Below are positions 54,321 to 64,000 of a DNA stretch of 64,000 nucleotides, one piece after another (position 1 is the first letter of the stretch; each line of letters starts with the position of its first letter). Location of the stretch: assembly GCA_946902985.2 (NCBI GenBank), contig OX336388.2, positions 367,957,387-368,021,386 of the forward strand. Reading direction: 5' to 3'. The DNA comes from Meconema thalassinum (lineage: Eukaryota > Arthropoda > Insecta > Orthoptera > Tettigoniidae). The position numbers and the translations under genes are program-made. The notes beneath the pieces are model-generated. The model made no database searches. It was given only the letters and a program-made list of their open reading frames with translations, and was not told the origin of the DNA.

Positions 54321-57160
54321 ATATAAAACAAAACTACTATGTTATGTGCATTTTTTGTATTACTGGTATGGGATTAAACATTAGGAATATGCTAATTTCA
54401 TACTTCTATTTTAATAATGAGAGTATTTTAAGTTTGTTGACAACACGTGTCGTTATGTTCATTTTTTTCAAGTTTTGTTTTTGCATAATATTAATTATTC
54501 TGCCTTCTAGGGACACTAGTAAAGGGTGATAATATTGTCAACAGAGTGATATTGTGTTTATAAATGGTCAATAATTTGTAAATATTGTTGAGAAATAAAT
54601 GTATAACAAGTAGTTCCGTGAACAATTATACAGCCTATTTTCATATATCCTATTTATGTTAATTGCCACTATCAACATACAAAATTCCAGTTTTATTGCT
54701 GTAATAGATACGTAGATATTGAGAACCGACTAAATATTTCGGATGGTCACCATGTTGGATTTTGTATATGCAGGTCCCTAGAGTTATGTACTATTACATG
54801 AAGATTATTGTGTACGTGCAGCATTCAAACTTCAATCGCATGATTAGGACACAAGAAGTAACAAGGATATTTTAAAATTTCGCACAGCTGCCATTTTGTG
54901 GTTATGGAAACAATTGAAGTAAATTAGATGCCAGTGGATTAACATTCGTATAAGGATTTACTGTATCAAGTTTCACTGCACTCGGATGGTTGAATTGCGA
55001 GTAACGTCCATGTGAATATTTATATTTCGCGTCGCCGCCATGTTGGATTTTTGATCACCAGGTTATTTAAAGTCCTATAGATGAACTTACGTTCATAGCC
55101 CCTATGAACATAAAAAAATCAGTTTGATTGCTATAATAGATTCGTAGATATTCAGAGCCGTCTAAATATTTCGGATGGTCGCCATGTTGAATTGTTAAAT
55201 GTATAGGCCATAGAGTCATGTACCATTAAAGGAAAAATATTGCGTAGGTTCATTATTCAAACTTTCACTTCGATCACATATTTACGACACAAGAAATAAA
55301 AACTTAATTTTAAAAATCGCACAGCCGCCATCTTGAGGTTATGTAAACAATTGAACTAAATTAGATACCAGTGCATTACAATGTGTATAAACATTTCCTG
55401 TACCAGATTTCATTGCGATTGGAACATTAAATTGCGAGAAAAGTCTATTAAATTTTTCAATTTCGCTTGGCCACCATGTTCGTTTTGTAGTTAACTGGTT
55501 TTTGAAAGTCTTATAGATGACCTTCCAGCAGTGACCTTTATCTCCGTACAAAATTTCAGGGTGATACCACTATTAGTTTGAGAGATATAAAATGCCGTTG
55601 AAATATTTCGCACATCCGCCATCTTGTGGTTATGTAAACAATTGAACGAAGTTAGATCTCGGTGCCTAACAATGTGTATAAACATATACTGTACCACGTT
55701 TTATTGCGTTTGGTTGGTTAAATCGAGAGAAATATCTAATTAAAAGTCGCAAATTCGCGTGGCCGCCATGTTGGTTTTGTTGTTACCAGTTTTTCAAAAG
55801 TCACATAGGTGGACTTTTAGTAGTTCCCTTTATCACCGTAAAAATTCCAGGGTGATATCGGGAATAGTTTGGGAGATATTGAAATATTTCGCACAGCCGC
55901 CATGTTGGATTGGTGAGACGTAACAAAATTTGAAGGGCACGGTGGGGGTCGTCCGGAATAGTGCTATGAACATACCGAGTTTCATTGAAATCGCTCCAGC
56001 CGTTTAGAAGTTATTAGGGGGACACCCGCACTCACGCCTCACTCACACACACACACTCACGCTCACACACACGGACAAAAGGTGATCTCATAAGCCTATT
56101 TTTCAAAATTGAAAATAGGCTAAAAATACACAGTATCTTTCTTTTGTGTTGTTTCCAATAATGACTTTCAAGGATAATTAGTAAGGAAGCTAATTGGAAC
56201 ATGGCTAATTCGAACGTTTATAATTTGAGATATTCTTTAATTGGAATGTCTTTCCTGATCTGTAGCATTGAATGTAAAAACAATTAAAAACCCTCCTACC
56301 GCCCCTCACCGGTGACGGTTTGGAGTCGTGTCTCATTGCAGCTGTTATTGTGTACTTTTTTTTAGCGTATGGCTCTTATGCCGGTAGTGTCCGAGGACAT
56401 GTTCGGCTCGCCAGTTTTGTAGCTGCTTCGAGACGGACACCCAATGGGTGAGCTACAAGTACCGTTGGGGAGGAAAGTTGGAATGGAAGGTCGAGGAGTT
56501 GGAAGGTAGCGGCTGTGGCCTATAGTTAAGGACCAACCCCGGCATTTGCCTGGAAGGAAGATGGGAAAACACAGAAGACCATCTTCAAGGTTGCCGGCGG
56601 GGGGATTCGAACCTCCTCGCCTCCCGGATGTGAGCGACTGCCAGCAGTCATGCCGTAACGACCACGGCTAATTCACCCGGTTGTGTACCGCTGAATCGTC
56701 ATGATTGTTGATGCCACCAGATACCTTCCCCAACAACTGTTGGAGTTTGAATTAACCAAGTTCCACTGTATTAAAATTTAATGTTGTAGCCTTCAATTCT
56801 TACCTCTTGGTCATTGATATCCTCATGGTCTTGAAACGTACTCCTGCTGCCCCGTGATTCAGTGTTGTCCAATAAGAATAGCAGTAAATCATAACCGAAC
56901 CATCCGGCTTTCTTCGGAGAACTGCCACTTTTTTTCTTTAAACACAGTGCTTTGTGCTCACGCCGAAATTGAACTTTCAAGTTCCTTAGTTTTTTGTATG
57001 TTTCCTCGACACTTGTTTGAAAAGCGTTTGCGACTTCTTGCAGAGCATCCCGCTTTTTATTGCGATTTTTGTACTCTAAACACGTCATGTCCCACAAAAC
57101 AGGACGGGCGTGAAACTCTTCAATTAACTTCATTGTCTGTTCTTGATTCCAAGAAGTCAT
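52658..57160 (-). CDS. Harbinger MADF/BESS-type accessory protein, two exons, intact
   Basis: Exon 1 is 57160-56804 (119 codons) and encodes a MADF (Myb/SANT-like) DNA-binding domain: [52 protein letters not shown]. It ends GACCAAGAG before a consensus donor GTAAGA. Exon 2 is 53401-52658, after an acceptor TTGTTTCAG, in phase 0. It has an acidic start, a basic KDNKRRRQE stretch (possible nuclear signal), and at about residues 199-240 a BESS-like helix segment ([12 protein letters not shown]...[14 protein letters not shown]). The predicted protein is 366 residues with no break. The 3.4-kb intron holds the transposase second exon on the other strand plus two later insertions. Harbinger transposases need such a partner for nuclear import and DNA binding. 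Exon structure is predicted from sequence only. Confidence 0.85.
54603..56126 (+). mobile_element. Helentron-like family 1, copy d
   Basis: Begins ATAACAAGTAGTTCCGTGAA and ends with a perfect-looking stem-loop at 56093-56121 (AGCCTATTTT...AAAATAGGCT) plus AAAAAT. (CA)n-rich tract near 56040-56072. Inserted within the Harbinger element, just after the transposase polyadenylation-like signal. Confidence 0.85.
56362..56682 (-). repeat. SINE family 1, inverted copy inside Harbinger
   Basis: Reverse complement of the 11324-11668 copy: head at 56682 (CCGGGTGAATTAGCCGTGG on minus), tail AGCCATACGCTAAAAAAAA at 56362. It lies in the MADF gene intron region. Confidence 0.85.
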
Positions 57161-57779
57161 TTTGGAACTATCACCAGGAGAACAGTTTTCCTATCAAATT
57201 TTAAAACTAAAATCCAAATATCTACTTTTGCCACGCACAATTCACGAACAATTAGCTCAGCAGTATGACTCCATCCGCACTGTGTTCCGCTCGAGAGGCA
57301 ACTGGCTACTGGATGCGGCTGAGGTTTGTATCCGGTCTCCAGTTTCTAAACACGTCCACACAGGACTTGTTTCTTGTATGCGTGTTTTCCATTTCGTTGG
57401 AAAACAAAAAACATTGTATCTTGTCTCTTGAAATACGAGATTTGTTTGTCATTTGTATGCCAATTGTATGCAAACTGTATGCAGACTGTTTCCAAACATC
57501 ACTCGAGTATGAAATGTGTCTCCCGATTGTATGTAGATTGTTTTCAAAAAGTATGCAAACATTCCGCATACAAATGAGAAACGTTTGGGAAACAGTCTGC
57601 ATACAATGGTTCTGGAAACAAATCTGCCGGTGTGGACGAGGCTGTAACTTAAGTAAACATCAGCGTGTATTGCGACTGGATTTTGAGAGGCCAGCTTCTA
57701 AGCAGTTGACGAAGGGAGAACTGAATAGCTGTTGAGAACAAGTAAGGTAGAGGTCAATAAAGTAAGGTCAATAAACTTG

Positions 57780-58080
57780 ACAACCGTCAGCGGTGGCTAC
57801 ACTTGCTAAAGTGCAGCGGTACGTCAAGGGGCCAAGCTCTCTGCTGACTTGCTAGACGCTTGGGTTCGAGCTCCTCCGTTGGCCGTCCTTAAAATGGAAT
57901 TTCCGTAGTTTCTCATTTTTAACACCAGGCAAATGCTGGAACCGTACTTCCTGACAAGCCACGGCCGCTTCCTTCCACATCATTGCCCAGTTTCAATCAT
58001 CTTCATCCTTTCCATCTCTCATCCCGGCGCGCAGGTCGACTAGGAAATCCAGCACTTGACCTCTCAGGAGGCCACACGAC
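57780..58080 (+). repeat. tRNA-derived SINE, another family
   Basis: Head GTCAGCGGTGGCTACACTTG with box B TTGGGTTCGAGCTCC at 57860-57874. Body with AGGCAAATGCTGGAACC and AGCCACGGCCGCTTCC. Ends at the (AAT)n that follows. Confidence 0.7.
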
Positions 58081-58083
58081 AAA

Positions 58084-58130
58084 TAATAATAATAATAATA
58101 ATAATAATTATAATAATAATAATTAAAATA
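58084..58130. repeat. (AAT)n tract
   Basis: AATAAT repeats with one AATTAT interruption, probably the tail of the preceding SINE. Confidence 0.85.
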
Positions 58131-58140
58131 TAACGAAGTC

Positions 58141-58575
58141 GCCTCCGTAGTATAGCAGTCAGCATGATTAGCTGCCGCCCCGGAGGTCCTGGGTTCGATT
58201 CCCGGCTCTGCCACAAAATTTGAAAAGTGGTACGAGGACTGGTACAGGGTCTACTCAGCCCCGGGTGCCCAAATGAGTAAAGGGGGTTCGATTCCCACCT
58301 CAGCCATCCTCGAAGTGATTTTTCACTTCGTCTGGACATGGCCGCCTCCTTCCCACTTCCTTGCCAAACCCTCCCACTCTTCTTATCACTTCAGCAGGGC
58401 CCTGTTCGCTTTGCAGGTGAGACCGCCTGGGCATCGTGCTGGTCACACACCCCAGTTGTATCCCCGACCCATAGTTTCCAGCTTCAGGACACGGCCCTCA
58501 GTGGAGATAGAGGTGGGATCCCTCGTTCAGTCCGTGGGAAAAGCATATCCTGGATGGAAATATGATAGAAAGCGA
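58141..58575 (+). repeat. SINE family 2, third copy
   Basis: Head GCCTCCGTAGTATAGCAGTC, box B GGGTTCGATTCCCGG near 58190. Body parallels 13427-13935 with a short deletion around 58320. Confidence 0.85.
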
Positions 58576-58586
58576 AAAGATAATAA

Positions 58587-60879
58587 TCTCTCTATATATA
58601 AAAATGAAAGTTTGTCGGTTTTTTCTAAATTTGCACGGAAATTTGAGTTATTAACGCGTTTCAGACTGGTTTAAGACGGTTGCGCGCAAAAACAAAATTT
58701 TTGGCTGTCTGTCTGTCTGTCTGTTTGTATGTGAGTCTGTGTACAACTATGTACGCGCATCAATCGTGAACGGCTGAGTGGATGAACGTAAAATTTGGTA
58801 CAGATGTCCATCAGAGGCACGAAAGTAATCATTGATGTAACTCTTCTCCATACATCTCTTAAAAGAGGGCCAACCCCTTAAAATCCATGCTGAAATGGGC
58901 GTAGAAAGACGAGAAAAAGCTCATTTTCATCGTCTCAATGTGAGAAACAAAACTCGGGAGACCTACGGGCCCCGAAAACCACATTTTAAAGTCCTAAAAC
59001 CAACAGTTTTTAGATATTCCCGGAAACCATGGCAACACAATCTCAGAAGTCCATCTATTTCTGTAAGACGCAATGCAAACGGCTATAAGGTTATCACGGA
59101 ACCAACTTAAGCTGTAAAATTCATCAATACGCTTAAGGGGGTCAAGGGGTACTCTTGAATTTTTTCACGTGATTTTCAAGTGCGGGTGTGGTATTGAAGG
59201 TCTATTATATCCCTATCCCTATATTAATAAATTATTATTATGATTATTATTTTATTATGGCGTACAAGGACGAGACAAAACTCATTTTCAGCCCCTCGGT
59301 GGCTTGGAGGCTACAACGTTTTAAGGGTCTAAAACCATGTTTCTGAGATATTCCCAGAAAAATAATTTCAGTTAATAAACTAATAAATATATGACGAGTG
59401 CAGAAGAAGATCAGAAGCTTTATAGATATACTGAGAAAATCACAGATGTGGCTAGGAAGAGGAGTCTGGCTTTCTACGGACATGTCTCAAGGATGAACCC
59501 AACAAAACAAACCAACTGGCTTCTCAACTACTGGGAGATTATAAAGAGCGTGACACCGTGGCTAACAGAAGTTAACAAGGGCATCCAAGAACTGAAGATG
59601 ATGGAAAGTGATATTAGAAGCCGATCACATCTCAGAAAGATACCTAAACAGAATAGTTTTCAGGATAGACCACCCTGTAGGAAAACCGGCATCATCTGGA
59701 CAAAAGGGAGAAAGGAGAAACATAGCCAGAGAATGCGCGAATATTGGGCAAACATCAAATCCCTTGCCAAGCTGAAAAGTTCAACGTCGTGGTCCTTAGC
59801 TGGCCCATCCGAAAGAAGATGAACAAGAAGAATCTAATGAAATAATGCAAGCCGGTAACCTTGACAAAAGTATCTCAAGAGGTGACATCCTACTTTCCAT
59901 CTATTTCTGTAAGAACAAATGCCACTCAATTTATTAAATTTCTGCGAAAGTTTGCAAAGGGCTATAGTTTATCACGGAAACAAACATAGACTGTAAAATT
60001 CATCAATGCGCTTAAGGGGGTCAAGGGGTACCCTAGAATTTGTAAACGCGACTTACACGTTCGACATGTTGTACAGAAAGTCTATTATATCTCCAAACAG
60101 CAACATTATTTTCAAAAATTCCTGAATTGAAATAGTGTTTTTTGCAGCTTTCAGGAATTTGGGCCATTGGAGGCTAAAAATCCTAAATTTTCATGCAACA
60201 AAAGCTTTTATAATTTATTAAAGGGGTCTTCGTGGGGATGGGGACTCTCCACAGCGGTGAGGGTCAGTTTTTATTTGACATATATTGCGTTTCGTCATCA
60301 AGGTTTTCAATATTATTTTCATGTCATGAAGTTCATGTTAGGTGAATTTAGTTTGAGAGCACATTTTAACTAATCATATTTTCGTCGACAAAAGGGTTCA
60401 TCGTAAAGATGATTTTGTTTGCCACTATGTGGTTGATATACCTTTGTGTTTATGTACGCCTATAACTCGTATTCGGGTGCTTGGAGCATTGTAAAATGAG
60501 GTATTGTAACCATGAGTCAATACACCAATCATTTATAGAACTCTCCACCGTATTTCTCATAGAAGGGTGGGTATATGGAAAACTTTTCAAAATACATGCT
60601 CAAATAGGCGAAAAATAAAAATAATCCTAGAAAGACGACCAAAGCATATGTTGCGTTTCTCAATGTGTGACACAAAACTAGGGAGTCTATAAAGGATCTC
60701 CGAAAACCACATTTTAAGGCCCTTACATTAACATTGTCTGTGATATACCCAGAAAACGAACTTCGTTCTGATAAACTTATGAAAGAATGACAAGCCCCTA
60801 ACCATTGCAACAATAGGTCAATTGATAGCGTCTGGTTATTAATACTGAAAACCGTTCGAAGAGCGGGTACTTCTGCTAG
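58587..60879 (+). mobile_element. Helitron copy g2, complete ends
   Basis: Starts A|TCTCTCTATATATAAAAAT and ends TTCTGCTAG|T, matching the 5'-TC...CTAG-3' ends and A|T target of Helitrons. A weak GC-rich stem (ACCG...CGGGT) lies about 10 bases before the end. It shares the body of g1 (44748-48972). A LINE fragment occupies about 59391-59850. No Rep/helicase, hence non-autonomous. Confidence 0.82.
59391..59850 (+). pseudogene. 5'-truncated LINE fragment, same family as 46921-47700
   Basis: The frame contains KLYRYTEKITDVARKRSLAF, YGHVSRMNPTKQTN, WLTEVNKGIQELKMMESDI and IIWTKGRKEKHSQRMREYWA. It is the post-RT C-terminal region only. Compared with the fragment in g1 it is in the opposite orientation and at a different point of the Helitron, so it is an independent insertion. 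The frame is intact over about 140 codons. Confidence 0.72.
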
Positions 60880-60880
60880 T

Positions 60881-60900
60881 AAAAAAAAAAAAAAAAAAAA
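60881..60900. repeat. Poly(A) run
   Basis: An uninterrupted A20 run directly after the Helitron 3' end and before a SINE head. Confidence 0.9.
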
Positions 60901-61145
60901 CCAACCACCTCGTGGTGCAGTGGCTAGCATGCTTAGCTATCTATTACCAGTTCAGTCAGGCTATTTAATTCTGGTCTGAGTGCTTGAACGGTATATTCTC
61001 AGCCCTGTGAGACAAAACTGAGAACAGATGAATATTCGAATACTACAGTATATCATGAAACTTATAAGTGGTTTTCCGCGTTTTTCCCACTTCTACTCCA
61101 TGGAAATGGTTCCTAATTTAAGTCCACGACCACCTCCTTCGCAAT
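60901..61145 (+). repeat. tRNA-derived SINE, degenerate
   Basis: Head CACCTCGTGGTGCAGTGGCT has box A character; box B is worn. Body GTGGTTTTCCGCGTTTTTCC and TCCACGACCACCTCCTTCGC match the common body of the other SINE families. Confidence 0.55.
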
Positions 61146-61673
61146 CCTAGTCTCAATTACAAATATACTCCAACATACACAACAATAGCACAGGTCAACA
61201 GACGAACCCTATGCACTCACGCATGTATACTGGGATACATGACAACAATGCCACATGCTCCTAAATGAATCAACAACAACGTAATTTAACTCAATATGGC
61301 ACAGATTTATCACAGGCAATAATTAGGCTTTCTTGAAGGAGTAAATTTTGGAACCTACCTTTAAGAGGTAATAATAATAATTACTTTCCAATAATTTTAT
61401 TTTCAAGACCACGATGATGGAAATGAAGGTAGTGTAAACAAATATTGGAAGTTATGTATATGGAACCCAGAAATTCCTCTAGGTATGTGCCGTGTGGGGT
61501 TTCGCCTAGGACACCAAACTAACTCATCAGCGGGCTCTTGGTGTCCAGGCCCGGACCCCCACAGAAGTAGCGAACTACGCGCTACCTCCCATTTTATGAA
61601 TCGCACCTGCACCTCTTTACTGTGAGAACTAAAAGCTCAAGCAGCCATAACCTCCTTATTTTACTTTATTTAT
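61146..61673. other. No gene seen
   Basis: AT-rich, with a GC-richer segment at 61490-61610 (GTGTGGGGTTTCGCCTAGG ...). It may be a worn repeat, but no termini or tRNA boxes could be fixed. Confidence 0.4.
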
Positions 61674-62085
61674 CGTATGGCTTATAGTGCCGGGAGTGTC
61701 CGAGGACATGTTCGGCGCGCCTGAGTCTGTAGCTGCTTCCAGCGGACACCCTTAGGGAGAGCTACAAGTTCCGTTCAATTTCTAGTAGTTCCAACTTTCG
61801 CTACCAGATATCAATGATACCTAGTGGTGAACGTTGGAACTTTGATAGAGCGTTCCGACGAAATCTAACCTAACAATTTAGCTTCATACTAGTTTAGTCT
61901 GTGGAAGGATCTTTTACATGCCATAAATCTATGACATGGGACCGCCCGCTTTACTTTCCCTCCGAAGGAAGGCATATTGAGGGATTTTTAATGCTCTTAA
62001 AAATCCGACGACTTCGCCCGGGTTTGAACCCGCTTTCTTTTGGCACAGCAGTACAGCATGCTACCAACTACGCCACCAAAGCGGC
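61674..62085 (-). repeat. SINE with tRNA-like head and family 1-type tail
   Basis: Minus-strand head near 62085: GGTGGCGTAGTTGGTAGCAT (box A) and GCGGGTTCAAACCCGGGC (box B, 62016-62033). The tail at 61674-61778 matches SINE family 1 (TATCGTATGGCTTATAGTGC). It may be a chimera, or show that the two families share a tail. Confidence 0.6.
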
Positions 62086-64000
62086 TATCCTCCCTATGAA
62101 GACTTCCAAAAAGATGGGTTTTTGGCTTTCACAAGACCCGGCACAAACCTAGAAGAATTGCTGAATTTTAATTTACTGGCTGTGAAAGCCAATATACCAC
62201 CATTATACACAGGTTGTGTCTTTTATGTACCTTTGGAGAATGATAGGTCGTGTAGGGGACGGGTATAGAAGTAATTTGAGATAGGGAACTTGGGGTCGGA
62301 GTGGCCTCCCGAACCCCTAAAATAAGGGTTGATTCAGGCCCTTCACCCTGTAAGTTAGGCAACCGACTCAAGCCTCTATTACCTTAAACGTAATAACGGA
62401 CTTAAACAATAATGCTACAAAGTGCACAATGATCGGTTTAATTTACCGAAGATATTGTGCCCAAATGAATTTTGGCACAAGACTTGAACCCTTGACTATT
62501 CAGGAAAATGAGAAAACAGGACGTTTTTACGATATATTGAAGTATCAAAAGGGTTAATATCAAATAGGCACATACGTGACGCACAGAGCTGATAAAAAGT
62601 GTGGCGCAACGGACCAGCTGCATAAATGACATCACCGCGCATTCAGCAATAAAACAGTTACTCAGAATTAAAAATAGACGAAGGGGATTAACCGACAGTA
62701 GAGTGAGATGCAAGATCCAAGGAGAAAATGCAAATTCAGCTATAAATTGGCAACAGCGCGCGAGGGCGGAGCTGAGAAACTGGCGGAAATTAATAATATT
62801 AGCCAAGATAACCAAAATCTTTAAGAAAACTTTTCGTAAAAGCTATTTATTTAGGAAATGAGAAATTTTAGAACAGTAAAAGTCATTAAATAACGTGCGG
62901 AATAGAAGAGCAAAGTCAGCGCTTTACGAAGGGGACTTCACCCAAGCTAAAAGAAGGAGTGGGGTATAAAAAACAGCCTCCCACACACATAGAGGAACGA
63001 ATTTTATTTAAATAAATACATCCCCACGATCGGATTCGGAAAAACGTTATAAAAACGAGACGTTCAGTGCACGAGCTATAAAATGAATATTTTTCCAAAA
63101 GTATACCACAATTGGTTCAGGAGATAATTTTTGCAACGTAAACAAAATAGTTTATTTTCCGTAGAAGCAAATAAATAAGGAGTGATCCAAGTGGTACCGT
63201 ATGCAGTTTACAAGGACTCCTTGCGGGGAGACGCTGTATCACAAGATAATGCAGTTTAAGGCAGACCGTGAATGGGTCGTGCTGCATCAGTTCATCTTTA
63301 ATGCAGTCTACAGTTAACTCTTAGGGCAGGAGTGCTGCATCACAGCTCATACAGTTAGTCAGTCCAGAGGGACGCAACGTTATATCACATCGTATCAACC
63401 AGTTAGTAAGCCGGCGAGAACGACGTGATGAAATTCATCAAGTAATAACCGAAAATTCGGGTCATCGTTTCGTATTCTGAGTGATCACTTTAGCGTTATG
63501 CGCTGGATCAATAAAAATCGCGACACTATCAGTCACGCCGCGTCAAATAAAAAACACTAAGACTATAAAAGTGCGGGGTAGTCAAGTAACACACGCAAAG
63601 TCGGAATACAGGCAAAAATTACGAAATGCGAAATTCAAAAAGAGACAATTCGTAAAATACGGAATAATAAGTAACATTGCGTCAACAAAGACCGTGTCAG
63701 CGACAAATCCTTAAAAGGATAAAATCAGCAAGTATTAATCATAAAGGAAAGAGTAGGGACCTAGAGAGACTGTGGGTTCGACACTCCAGATCTAAAGCGT
63801 TACATACACAAGCGAAGGTTCTCAAAATAGAGATCGAGATAGGATTTAGATCTCTCAAATAACGAAATATCACAGAACGAGTAAGGACAAATACAAGGAA
63901 CTTTATCCAGAATCCAGTAGGAACGTGTGAACGGGGACGTGGAGTTCAGAGACGTACACGGAGCCAGGGATTTCAAGAGTAGGAAGGAGCCAATTAGCAC
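62086..64000. other. Unassigned right edge
   Basis: No convincing protein domain. From about 62430 the base composition changes (A-rich plus strand, more CG dinucleotides) and known repeats are absent. A TATAAAAAA motif lies at 62965-62973. CAGT-type words recur between 63200 and 63410 (GCAGTTT, GCAGTCTACAGTT, ACAGTTAGTCAGT). It could be the LTR or leader of an element continuing past the edge, or unique host DNA. Confidence 0.35.

Larger units (their letters stand above)
51549..57646. mobile_element. PIF/Harbinger DNA transposon with nested insertions
   Basis: Terminal inverted repeats of about 32 bp: left CAGCCTAGTCCACACCGGCA from 51552, right the same with one change ending at 57643. Flanking TTA (left) and TAA (right) fit the TWA target preference of Harbinger but differ by one base. 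Internally there is a plus-strand DDE transposase pseudogene, a minus-strand MADF gene, and subterminal arrays of CAGACTGT/GCAAACTGT motifs at both ends (51575-51720 and 57430-57610). A Helentron-like copy (54603-56126) and a SINE family 1 copy (56362-56682) lie inside as later insertions. Without them the element is about 4.2 kb. Confidence 0.88.

Overview
The window looks like repeat-rich intergenic or heterochromatic DNA from an arthropod, most likely an insect with a large genome. The basis is the content: many tRNA-headed SINEs, Helitron and Helentron-like rolling-circle elements, non-LTR retrotransposon fragments, a PIF/Harbinger DNA transposon and two large Gypsy-type LTR retrotransposons. 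No bacterial operon, rRNA gene, CRISPR array or convincing host gene was found. The species cannot be named from the sequence.

Region 1-14052 is a mosaic of old insertions. It holds a decayed R2-like LINE fragment (742-1912), a cluster of tRNA-derived SINEs (2.5-3.4 kb), a Helentron-like element (3977-5508), an internally deleted Gypsy pol fragment (5560-6321), a hAT-like remnant with nested elements (7.4-10.2 kb), and more SINEs, including a head-to-head pair at 12.7-13.9 kb.

Region 14053-42399 is the centrepiece: one LTR retrotransposon inside another, both on the minus strand. The outer element (B, about 14.2 kb once the insert is removed) has 870/871-bp LTRs and encodes Gag, an OTU-family cysteine protease domain, retropepsin, reverse transcriptase, RNase H and integrase. 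Its coding frames are broken, several times at homopolymer runs. About 5.7 kb of apparently non-coding sequence follows pol. Element A (18531-32681) sits in that region. It is flanked by a perfect 4-bp GTAT duplication, has very long 3696-bp LTRs, and carries nearly intact gag and pol frames joined at an A11 run that looks like a -1 frameshift site. By eye, the LTRs of A differ by about 0.4% and those of B by about 0.7%, which fits the nesting order.

Region 42400-51548 holds a composite SINE, two Helitrons (one interrupted by a Helentron-like element in its first bases) and further Helentron-like copies. Region 51549-57646 is a 6.1-kb PIF/Harbinger transposon. Its transposase gene (plus strand) and MADF/BESS-type gene (minus strand) are interdigitated: an exon of each lies inside the intron of the other. 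The MADF frame is intact with consensus splice sites, while the transposase is broken. The rest (57.8-64 kb) has SINEs, a complete-looking Helitron (58587-60879) and about 1.9 kb of unassigned sequence at the right edge.

The two most notable items are the OTU protease domain between Gag and Pol of element B, and the mutually nested antisense gene pair of the Harbinger element.
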